A stretch of 64,000 bases of DNA from Silene conica (lineage: Eukaryota; Streptophyta; Magnoliopsida; Caryophyllales; Caryophyllaceae), in assembly GCA_029255685.2 (NCBI GenBank), contig CM055311.2, positions 7,755,031 through 7,819,030 on the forward strand. The letters run 5' to 3'. Shown piece by piece: positions 22,056-31,709 of this stretch. The stretch's first letter is position 1, and each line of letters begins with the position of its first letter. A model generated the notes under the pieces. The model worked only from the letters and a program-made list of their open reading frames with translations, had not been told where the DNA came from and ran no database searches. The position numbers and the translations under genes are program-made.

Positions 22056-23307
22056 TGAAGGGTTTTTAGTTACTCATAAACTAATCGTTTTAGTCATACT
22101 AACAAAATACTTTAATTAACTTATTAAGTGATCTTATGCATGCTAATAAAATGCGGAAATGGGAGAAATTTCTGTCCTTACACTCGGTCCTAATGCTAGC
22201 AAATATGATCCTCCAATGTTCAACAAGAACACCTCCTCCAAGATGCACCAAGACAATCCCTTAATGAACCGAGATCTTGTAGTTGCTAGACTAGAAATCG
22301 ATTTCTCCTTAAATAATTCTAATCTCTCTAATTAGAATAGCAATACTAATATTATATCTTATTATTATTAGTATTGTTATTATTATATCACAATAATAAT
22401 ATTAGAGGTTTTGTGTTGTATTATTTTCTTACACTTAGAAAATTTCACAAGCATTAGGAATGAATTACTTTGCAAGCATGCCACAATATTTATTTAGGTG
22501 TGGCTAGGGTTTTGTGGGTGGCCGGGTTCATGGGGAAGAACAAGGGGGACATTCACCCTTTTCTAAGTCATTAGGGTGGCCATAGGTATTAGTTCCAAGG
22601 TCACCTTAATGATTATGTTTGTTGGGTAATTAAGATAATAATACCCACATAAAACACCCCATAAATGAGCCTTATATAACCGGCACATACACATACAAAA
22701 TGGACCTTATTTTACAATTTTATCAACCTTACAATTTCATGTTATGTGACATACAATATGTCAAAATATAACAATTGTTTTAATTTAATCATACATATTT
22801 ATCAAATAAATATTATTCATAAATTAATAAATCTCATTTATCAAGTTGACAAGTAATTCGAAATTACTAAATGTAAAATGGTCACTTATAATAATCGTCA
22901 ACACGATTTACAAATTTTGTAATAATTATAACCCAATTCATTCTAATTACGATATTATAAAATATCGTTTATTTGTTTAATAATTGATACGTTTCAATTT
23001 TAAACATAAATCTTACAATAAGATTTAACCTCTGATTTCTCGATATACGAGTTTAAGGAATATGATCAAATTGTATCAATATACATTTGATCATTTTATC
23101 AATTAAGGGAATTGTCCTAAAGGTGTGACCTAAAGGGATCAACTGACCACCACCGTCATACGACAGTAATGTCAAACTCTAGCTAGCCAATCATTACCGA
23201 TTAATGTTGGTCAGTTGACTAATATAAAATCGCATCATCCCTTGCGTAGTCTTGTTATGAGATTTAATTACGTGATCGCACTATTGTTGAGGACACATTT
23301 CCCAACA
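22056..23307 (-). repeat. 3' LTR of the TR-GAG element
   Basis: 1252 bp. On the minus strand it starts TGTTGGGAAATGTGTCC and ends AACCCTTCA. A purine-rich AAGTGGGAGAT lies immediately before it on the minus strand (23308-23318), the usual Copia polypurine tract. Confidence 0.9.
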
Positions 23308-23318
23308 ATCTCCCACTT

Positions 23319-23955
23319 GTCCTCGACAAGTGTGCGTCACCAATTCGCTTGTCCTATTACAATCTCCCACTCAATGCAAGACGTCTCTCTGGGGTCGTAC
23401 TTGCATTCGATCATATCATGAGTAGTTTCCTCGATCTGGAGAATAACTGTTTGACCGGAATTATCTACCATAGATACCTTCCGAGCGTGGCCACGCATTT
23501 CCAGTTAACTTCTCCTCGAGCGGCCTTGAGATTTGAACAACCCTGACAAGGGGTGGACAATTTCTATCGCACTACTTCCTTTGACTAGTCACAGTCAGTC
23601 ACAGCCTGAAGCAGTCTCATTTGACTCCAGTTACGAAAAGTCGTAGAGAATGGATCAAGGCTATGCCTAAACTGTACCATCTTAGGATAGTAGTCTTTAG
23701 TCTAAGAATTGACTCACAAGAATACTATAGCAGCTCTCGCCACGACCCGGCTATAAAATTTCCAGAACTCTATAAGCGGTCACTATGCCCGACAGAGTGT
23801 CTCTTGCAGTCTGCCTATGTGATCGACTAGTAAGGAACCTTATGCTTCCTTCTCCTTGCCCTTATCATTATTAGGGGGTGACCCTTTAAAACAATTAAAA
23901 AGGGTAAACATCAACACATTTGTATCACTATACATAAGTTGATAATAGACATGAA
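23319..23955 (-). other. 3' untranslated part of the TR-GAG element
   Basis: About 640 bp between the end of gag and the polypurine tract. In autonomous relatives over 3 kb of pol would stand here; no protease, integrase or reverse transcriptase motif is visible on the minus strand. Confidence 0.6.
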
Positions 23956-24855
23956 TCATAAACGAGAATTATTACCTACGGCGGTTGCCTTCCCATTTTT
24001 GAGATCGCTTAAGTATTTGGGGCAATTACGCTTCCAATGATCGATCCTCGTGCAATAATGGCACTTGTCTTCGGATTTCGAAGACGAGGTGGAAGCGCCT
24101 TTCGAAAAGGTCTTTTCTTTAGTCGCTTTGGGCTTGAACGTTTTCTTGCCCTTGCCTTTAGAGGCATTCCTTTTGAAGCTCGTTTTCCCTTTCTTTTCGA
24201 TGTTTAAAACATCCTTGGTGGAACTTTCATGAAGTCCCATGTCCCTTTCGGCTTGGACGAGCATCTTATGCAACTCATCCAATGTTGTCTCTTGGTTTCG
24301 CATATTAAAATTCACCCGGAATTGAGCATACGACTTAACCTTATTGAGTGAGTGAAGAACTCGGTCAATTATGAGAGAGTCGGGAACATCAACGTCTTGC
24401 GCTTTTAGAGTCTCCGCGAGCTCAACGAGTTTGAGCACATGAGGGCTTATCTTTTTCCCTTCCTTCAACGTTATGTCGAAGAAGGCGGAAGCCGCCTCAT
24501 ATTGAATCACCCTTGGAGTTTGCGAAAACATGGTCGCAAGCTTGGTGTATATCTCATACGATGTGGTCAACTTAATCATACTCCTTTGGAGATCCGGCTC
24601 CATGGAGAAGATGAGCACATTTTTAAGAGCGGAAGACTCTTTCATGTAGGCTTCATAGGCCTCACGATTTTGGACCGATGAACGAGCGGTCGGAGCGGCT
24701 TCGGATAGGTAACGACTCTTATCATCACCTTGAGCGGCCAAAAGTAATTGCGCATCCCAATCCTTAAAATTGGAACCATGCTTATCGAGTTTGCAACGGT
24801 CCATAAAAGACCGAAGCCATGAAACGTTAGTGAGAGGTGGAGCGTTGGTTTCCAT
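23956..24855 (-). CDS. gag: Copia-type Gag protein of the TR-GAG element
   Basis: An uninterrupted 299-codon frame beginning METNAPPLTNVSWLRSF. Residues about 1-200 form the plant Copia capsid region (UBN2-type gag): FKDWDAQLLLA near the N-terminus, then LDELHKMLVQAERDMG. A Lys-rich basic linker (about 220-255) leads to one CCHC zinc knuckle, CHYCTRIDHWKRNC (C-x2-C-x4-H-x4-C), at about 265-278. The frame stops about where a Copia gag-pol would pass into protease. The protein should form particles and bind the element's RNA. An open gag without pol suggests that gag itself is useful to this element. Confidence 0.85.
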   Translation of the reverse strand: METNAPPLTNVSWLRSFMDRCKLDKHGSNFKDWDAQLLLAAQGDDKSRYLSEAAPTARSSVQNREAYEAYMKESSALKNVLIFSMEPDLQRSMIKLTTSYEIYTKLATMFSQTPRVIQYEAASAFFDITLKEGKKISPHVLKLVELAETLKAQDVDVPDSLIIDRVLHSLNKVKSYAQFRVNFNMRNQETTLDELHKMLVQAERDMGLHESSTKDVLNIEKKGKTSFKRNASKGKGKKTFKPKATKEKTFSKGASTSSSKSEDKCHYCTRIDHWKRNCPKYLSDLKNGKATAVGNNSRL

Positions 24856-27240
24856 TGATGATGTTGAAAATAAACTACAATAAAATGAAGGAAATAAAAC
24901 AACATCATTTTAAAATTCATTAAACTAAAAACTTAAACAAGTTAATTAGTTATTTACTTAATGATTTCTTACCCAATTAAGTAAACAATCCCGAGACCCA
25001 AACCCATACTAATCCGGGCACGGTGTAGCCGATTCAACCCGTATCGGTATAATTTGGTGGATTAACCCTTTAATCGGTTCTACCTTAGAACTCTCGGTCG
25101 ACAATTTTCTAAAAATCGTCTTTAGCCCGAACTTATTGCAACTACGGTTACGAATACTTTCGTTGAGATCAACCAAATTTCAAGGTGTAATCTTATTACC
25201 CCACTTACCCAACGTGACAATTTTAGTACCCCGGTGTAGCCGAGCCTACGTTCTTGTGAAGAAGGGATTCATGGGTCCGTACTTTTTGGTAAGGCTAAGT
25301 CTCAATATTTATATGTAAGAGATCTAGTCAAATTATTATCTATCTCCGTTTAAGTGAACTAAGTCGGTGAATTATCGATAAAATAAAAGACTAGGTCGAC
25401 TAAATCGAAAATATATGAGACGATAGATGACGATTTGGCTATGCATGCAAACATATAAAAAGCAAAAATAAAAGCATAAAATAAACCCTTGTATGGCCTT
25501 TCCTAGAAAAGAAATAATAAAAGTACAAATTCGGAAACCAACTCCTTTGGTCCCTTGAACTTCACGAGGCACGCACTTCGAGGTAAACACCGTCTTTGTC
25601 GGAACTCCTTTCCGAATGGCACCGTCTTCAAGGCTCTCCGGAATTTACAAATATTACAACTTTTCTAGTCTACTTTATACATTATAAAATAGAAATAAAT
25701 TACAATTGGGTGATACGAGATCACAAAATTACAACCCAATCGGTAACCCCTTACATTACGGGAAATACCGATTAAAAACTAAGGCCATACTAAGTAAAAT
25801 ACATAATTCCCAAAATTACGTAAATAAAATCATGACATTCATAATTAAAATATGCAATGCTTATAAATATATGAACTATCATGCAAATCCTAAGCCAAAT
25901 CGTCCTATTAAAAAAAAAATAGTTATCGTATACCTCGGTTTATGGAATCGCGTGTTTTAACGTTTAACAACACTATGCATAATATGAATCGGTATTCATC
26001 CTTAAGTTAATCATCCTAACTCATATAGGTTTCAAAATTTAGTCTTACTCAAACTTTGAACATGACTTAACTTAACATATTTAAATATTGTTCGGTATTA
26101 CTCGGTTTTACGGGAAAAATAATATAAAAATCCGAAAGAGTCATAAAAATTTCGAAAATTCAAAATTCAAATTTTGAAAATTCCAGAATATTCTTAAAAT
26201 TTCAGAACTTTAAAAATATTAGTATTTATACGGTTTTAACATTATTTCGAAAATAATACGTAAAACGAGCAATTTAAGTCGGAAAATTACTTTTACACTT
26301 TCCAAAACATTTTAAGAACACAAAATGTACAGAAAATTAAATGGCACATTGCCCCATAGCCGAAATTTTTAATTAGATGACTCTTATTATTCAATTTTAA
26401 ATGCAACATTTTAACAAATTAAAATTAAATAAAAACAGAAACTTTTGGCTCCCAAGAATAATTTCATGATGAACATATCATCTATGACTAATATGGGTTA
26501 ATTTTTCCGGCCACTTTAACAACTATTGCAAATTTTAACGATTTTCGTCATATATCGTACGATTTTAACCCTTAAAATTATTTCTCAAGCATAAAATAAG
26601 ATAAAAATCTCGAAATTTTTATACATGCTGGAAATAATATATATGACATCTTGTTAAATTTTTATGGCCAAATTCCAACTTAAACTATTAAAGTCGAAAT
26701 TATGTCACTAATTACCCGATTTTTACATTAAAAATCTATAATATTGCAATATTTGAGATAAATTTTTGAAAAATTCAAAATATATTTTAAATATTGCATG
26801 TGACATACTCATAAAGTTTTAGAGTCAAATTCATAATATAACTATTTTAACCCATTTTTATTCATCTTATTGCATTTTAACCCTTAAAATTCATATCACC
26901 CGTTTTATAAGTCCATAATTTACGAAAATTCATATTCATAACATAGGATATACATGTGATATCATCCTGAAAAATCTCGGCCAGAAGCTTATTTTAACTA
27001 TTTTTCCCAAAAATAAACATTTTTAACCATTAAAAATCAATAAAACCGAAATTAAAATAAAATACCAAGGAACAATATACATGCAAAATATATTCCAAAT
27101 ATTCTAAAAACATTTTAGAAACAGTAGGTATTCATGCTAAAAATTTCGTGCATATCATATATTAAACGAAAAAACCAAATTTTATTTTGTTATCACTATA
27201 ACTCCGTAAAAACGTAAACGGAAAGCATGCAAACAACCTA
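24856..27240 (-). other. Long leader region of the TR-GAG element
   Basis: About 2.4 kb between the primer-binding site and the gag start. It has only short frames and no similarity I recognise. Such a long leader is unusual for a Copia element and accounts for over a third of its length. Confidence 0.6.
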
Positions 27241-27254
27241 TTGCTCTGATACCA
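27241..27254 (-). promoter_or_regulatory. Primer-binding site (initiator-Met tRNA) of the TR-GAG element
   Basis: The minus strand reads TGGTATCAGAGCAA two bases inside the 5' LTR. This is the plant consensus complementary to the 3' end of initiator methionine tRNA. Confidence 0.9.
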
Positions 27255-27256
27255 AT

Positions 27257-28520
27257 TGAAGGGTTTTTAGTTACTGATAAACTAATCGTTTTAGTCATAC
27301 TAACAAAATACTTTAATTAACATTTTAATTAACTTATTAAGTGTTCTTATGCATGCTAATAAAATGCGGAAATGGGAGAAATTTCTGTCCTTACACTCGG
27401 TCCTAATGCTAGCAAATATGATCCTCCAATGTTCAACAAGAACACCTCCTCCAAGATGCACCAAGACAATCCCTTAATGAACCGAGATCTTGTAGTTGCT
27501 AGACTAGAAATCGATTTCTCCTTAAATAATTCTAATCTCTCTAATTAGAATAGCAATACTAATATTATATCTTATTATTATTAGTATTGTTATTATTATA
27601 TCACAATAATAATATTAGAGGTTTTGTGTTGTATTATTTTCTTACACTTAGAAAATTTCACAAGCATTAGGAATGAATTACTTTGCAAGCATGCCACAAT
27701 ATTTATTTAGGTGTGGCTAGGGCTTTGTGGGTGGCCGGGTTCATGGGGAAGAACAAGGGGGACATTCACCCTTTTCTAAGTCATTAGGGTGGCCATAGGT
27801 ATTAGTTCCAAGGTCACCTTAATGATTATGTTTGTTGGGTAATTAAGATAATAATACCCACATAAAACACCCCATAAATGAGCCTTATATAACCGGCACA
27901 TACACATACAAAATGGACCTTATTTTACAATTTTATCAACCTTACAATTTCAAGTTATGTGACATACAATATGTCAAAATATAACAATTGTTTTAATTTA
28001 ATCATACATATTTATCAAATAAATATTATTCATAAATTAATAAATCTCATTTATCAAGTTGACAAGTAATTCGAAATTACTAAATGTAAAATGGTCACTT
28101 ATAATAATCGTCAACACGATTTACAACTTTTGTAATAATTATAACCCAATTCATTCTAATTACGATATTATAAAATATCGTTTATTTGTTTAATAATTGA
28201 TACGTTTCAATTTTAAACATAAATCTTACAATAAGATTTAACCTCTGATTTCTCGATATACGAGTTTAAGGAATATGATCAAATCGTATCAATATACATT
28301 TGATCATTTTATCAATTAAGGGAATTGTCCTAAAGGTGTGACCTAAAAGGATCAACTGACCACCACCGTCATACGACAGTAATGTCAAACTCTAGCTAGC
28401 CAATCATTACCGATTAATGTTGGTCAGTTGACTAATATAAAATCGCATCATCCATTGCGTAGTCTTGTTATGAGATTTAATTACGTGATCGCACTATTGT
28501 TGAGGACACATTTCCCAACA
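27257..28520 (-). repeat. 5' LTR of the TR-GAG element
   Basis: 1264 bp, nearly identical to 22056-23307. It is longer only by a 12-bp internal duplication of an ATTTTAATTAAC-like word. Confidence 0.9.
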
Positions 28521-30432
28521 ATCCTACCACCAACGGGGACGGAAGCCTTATCATCTAAGCCCCGCACATCACAACGAGCGTACCCAAAACCATCTCCTGA
28601 CAATGGTCCCAAATCACAATATAATAACATTATATCTCAATCATATCATACATGAATATAATCATATCAATTAAAATTAATATTACAAAAGCTGAGTAGG
28701 GAAACCCTATGTAACACCCCGATAAATTCTATGTTATCTTATATTATTAAAATCCTATTTTAATATTAAGTATGATCCTATAAATAATATTCCAATCTAT
28801 ATTTTATCGTTTTTGACAACGATATTTAAAAATGCCCGTCTTGAACCTATACTCCTTAAACTACGAACAACTACTCTGTCGTTGTTACTAATTTTGAGAT
28901 ATTTTAAAGGCATATTTAGCTCTTGCTTATAAAATAAAAGTTTTAGCTAGTTTTCTTAGCTTTCCAACGCCACCAAAAACACGTTAATCGGAGTTCTGTG
29001 GAGGAAATTATGTCGAAAATACGAAAGGCTGTCACGGACCATCCGCTAACGAGACCCATGCTCGTTGCTTACTCTATACTCTTTTCCACATGTCCTTTGG
29101 GACACATGGCTGAGTACTAAGCCTTGCCTTGATGCCCAAGGTCATCCTCTACCTTCCTTCTTCTTCAAATCATTCATTTTTTCAGAAAAAACTCACAAAA
29201 ACACAAAGAAAAACAAGAGGACACCATTGTTGTGCACCTCAACCGTAAAACGGTCACAAAATCTTCGTTTCTTATCCGTTTTCGACGATTCTCGCGCCAT
29301 TTTTCTCCTCTCGTCGTTTCCCTACTGTCTAAATAAGAAGTTTTCATCTCCTCCTCTTCCTTATTAATTTCGAAATCCAAAGCTTTGACCCAAGCTAGTT
29401 ACTTCCGTTTTTAATATCTCCTTTTGTTTGTAGGATTCGAGTCAAGTGGTCCGGAGGGCGATACATACGAGATTGACGAGAGTTTAGACTAAAAGGTAAC
29501 GGTGATGGGTTACTCGACTTTATCGTCTTTGTTTGCATGACTATATGCTAGTAATGTTTAGTATACTAGGATTGTTTTTGATTAAGTAGTGGCATGATTA
29601 GGTTAATAAATCATATGTTTGGATGAATTTCATCATGCATGCTTGTGTTGGATGAGTTTTTAATTATGGAAATTCATTAAGGATTGTATGGTTAAATGAG
29701 TTTATGATCATTGAGGATGATTAGTTTGATAGTCTTTCAAGTTCATAGTGTTATGCTTACAATGGTTAATTCATGATGTTTCAGCACCTTGACAAATCTG
29801 TCCATTGTCTTGTACAATTTATTTCGACATCTTAGAGTATCCTTCTTTGAAAATGTTGAAAAGAGACCCCTGTTTATTTTGAGTTAAGAGTCTACCTCTG
29901 AATTTTCGTAATTGTCTTGCATGTCGTTTGTTCACAATAAATTATTTACGAACAGTGCGCTGAAATACTCGCAGAACGGACAGTAGCTCAAAGATTGTTT
30001 TGAAAACCATTTTTAAATTTTGAAATGATTCTGGTCCTTTTCAATAATTAAACTTTGAAGATTTTAGATGAGGTTAGGAGTTTGCTTTGCCCCAAAATGA
30101 TTTGTTAAACCCGTTTTATGAAGCAATACATTTTGTGTGACGGTTTCTGACACAGTGTAAAGATCCGTCAATAACCCCCTGTTAAGTTCGTCTTTTGGAA
30201 ATGTTTATTTGACAAATATTGTAGATAAAAGTCTTATTAAACCGATCCAATTGGCCTTGTATCATTTCGATTTTATTTGAATTAATTATAAATTTTACGG
30301 CAGAGGACAGCTGTAATGTCAAAATACGTTTAGAACTTTTAATTCATTATTCAATCCCGTGTGTTCTCTTTTGGCATGGAACGAATATAAGTGTTGTGTT
30401 ATTCATCTTTTATTGGCTCATGTATGTTTGAA

Positions 30433-30566
30433 TGAGTGGGTTAGCGGTTGTGTTATCCTAAGTTTGTGTAGGTGACGGTTATGTCATCCTAAAATTGTGT
30501 TGGCGACGGATATGTTGCCTTGACATGTGAATAGATAGCGGTGATACGATTTGTGTATCACTGTAT
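30433..30566 (+). repeat. Four degenerate stem-loops upstream of the main array (5' LTR)
   Basis: Consecutive hairpins with short loops: GGTTAGC/GTTATCC, GGTGAC/GTCATCC, GGCGAC/GTTGCC and GGTGATAC/GTATCAC. The loops are GGTTGT, GGTTAT, GGATAT and GATTTGT. The pairs include G-U wobbles. The GGTTAT-like loop recalls the GGTTATAC core of the main array. Confidence 0.6.
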
Positions 30567-30611
30567 TGAACTAACGCCACCCATGCAATGGGAATTTATC
30601 TATGTTCGGGA

Positions 30612-30983
30612 TTGGTCGGAGGCAGTGGTTATACGCTCCGGTCCCCGTGTGTCGTTCGGTGTAAGGCATTACATCGAGAGATCTGGCCAGGTCTTAGGCA
30701 TATAGGCAGTGGTTATACGCTATACATAGTATTTGGAGGCAGTGGTTATACGCTCCGTAGCTGGAGGCAGTGGTTATACGCTCCAGTAGCCAGAGGCAGT
30801 GGTTATACGCTCTGGTACGTCAGAGGCAGTGGTTATACGCTCTGACGACGTTCATTCTATTCATGTATTCGGAGGCAGTGGTTATACGCTCCGTAACTGG
30901 AGGCAGTGGTTATACGCTCCAGTAGCCAGAGGCAGTGGTTATACGCTCTGGTATGTCAGAGGCAGTGGTTATACGCTCTGACT
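30612..30983 (+). repeat. Ten-unit stem-loop array with invariant loop (5' LTR)
   Basis: GGCAGTGGTTATACGC starts at 30621, 30705, 30738, 30766, 30795, 30825, 30874, 30902, 30931 and 30961. Each copy is flanked by self-complementary arms that differ between units: CGGAG/CTCCG, TATAG/CTATA, CTGGAG/CTCCAG, CCAGAG/CTCTGG and CGTCAGAG/CTCTGACG. Units 3-6 and 7-10 repeat the same stem order with a 136-bp higher period. The spacing inside a block is 28-30 bp. Confidence 0.9.
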
Positions 30984-31568
30984 ATGTGTATTCTTTGCTT
31001 GGATGTTTCCTTGATTTTGATACTATCTTATATGTTGGCTTTAATTCTTTTACACATGCTGACCCATGCTGTTTTCACATGTTTTTAACTTATCGCCCAC
31101 GCATTGATCATGTTGTTCATGTTTGGTAATATATATGATTGTTTATAAATTTATATACATGTTCATATGTATAAGATGTTTTATATTACTGTTTACATGA
31201 TTTCTGACGTAAAGTGGCTGGGAGAACCCTGAGTTACTCCCCACTGACTGTGGCGTTCATGTTTCATGAATGTAGGTTGGTGCTGTTTGGGGAAGACGTG
31301 TGGCTAGCGAGCACTTACCCTTGGACTTTAGTTTCACTTCGTTTCGCTAGACTACCTTACGTTATGTTTTTATTCGTGGGATTTATTTTCCCCGTACACA
31401 CTTTACTATGTTTGTATAACTAGTATGGTCTCTTTTATTTCCGCACTTTTATTTTAGTTTGAACCTTCGCATGTTAGTTATTTAATTCTGCAAGAAAAGT
31501 TTTAAAAACCTCGTATTTTTCGTATCCTTTTATGTTTATTTTTCCGCTAAATCGCGGGGGTTCACAGT

Positions 31569-31581
31569 TGGTATCAGAGCC
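31569..31581 (+). promoter_or_regulatory. Primer-binding site of the Tekay element
   Basis: TGGTATCAGAGCC lies two bases after the 5' LTR and is complementary to initiator-Met tRNA, as usual for plant Ty3 elements. Confidence 0.9.
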
Positions 31582-31709
31582 TAAGTTGCTCCCGACGCAC
31601 ACACGTGTTTTCCCCCAACCATAACTTGACCAAAACTTGAATAATAAGTGAGAGATTGGGTAGACACTAAGGACCTAAGCTTGTAGTCTTTATGTGATTG
31701 CTAATTGCT

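Larger units (their letters stand above)
22056..28520 (-). mobile_element. Non-autonomous Ty1/Copia element with gag only (TR-GAG type)
   Basis: 6465 bp, minus strand, with LTRs at both ends and a perfect ATCCT target duplication (22051-22055 and 28521-28525). It has a primer-binding site for initiator-Met tRNA and a polypurine tract, but no protease, integrase or reverse transcriptase. The only long frame is gag. The two LTRs differ at about 8 of 1252 aligned positions (0.6%) plus one 12-bp length difference. That means an insertion a few hundred thousand years old if about 1.3e-8 substitutions per site per year is assumed. The element looks structurally whole for its class and must be mobilised by a pol-bearing relative. 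Confidence 0.85.
28710..31566 (+). repeat. 5' LTR of the Tekay element
   Basis: It starts TGTAACACCCCG and ends GGGGGTTCACA. The downstream half holds an array of stem-loops (30433-30983). The open frames over that array and near 29065-29367 are by-products of repeat structure and have no domains. Confidence 0.95.

Noticed and set aside
23215-23830. Several small plus-strand frames
   Set aside because: They run antisense to the TR-GAG element across its LTR and 3' region and show no domain.
29065-29367. A 100-codon frame near the LTR start, repeated at 36569
   Set aside because: It lies in the LTR promoter/leader region, is repeated only because both LTRs carry it, and shows no domain.
30588-30981. 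Open frames encoding repeated GGSGYTL peptides
   Set aside because: They are direct translations of the stem-loop repeats in several frames, recur in both LTRs, and have no start context or domain. The structure is at the nucleotide level.
30612-30983. CRISPR-like array
   Set aside because: The constant part is only 16 bp, spacers are short (about 12-14 bp) and largely made of the stem arms, and the array sits inside a plant LTR.
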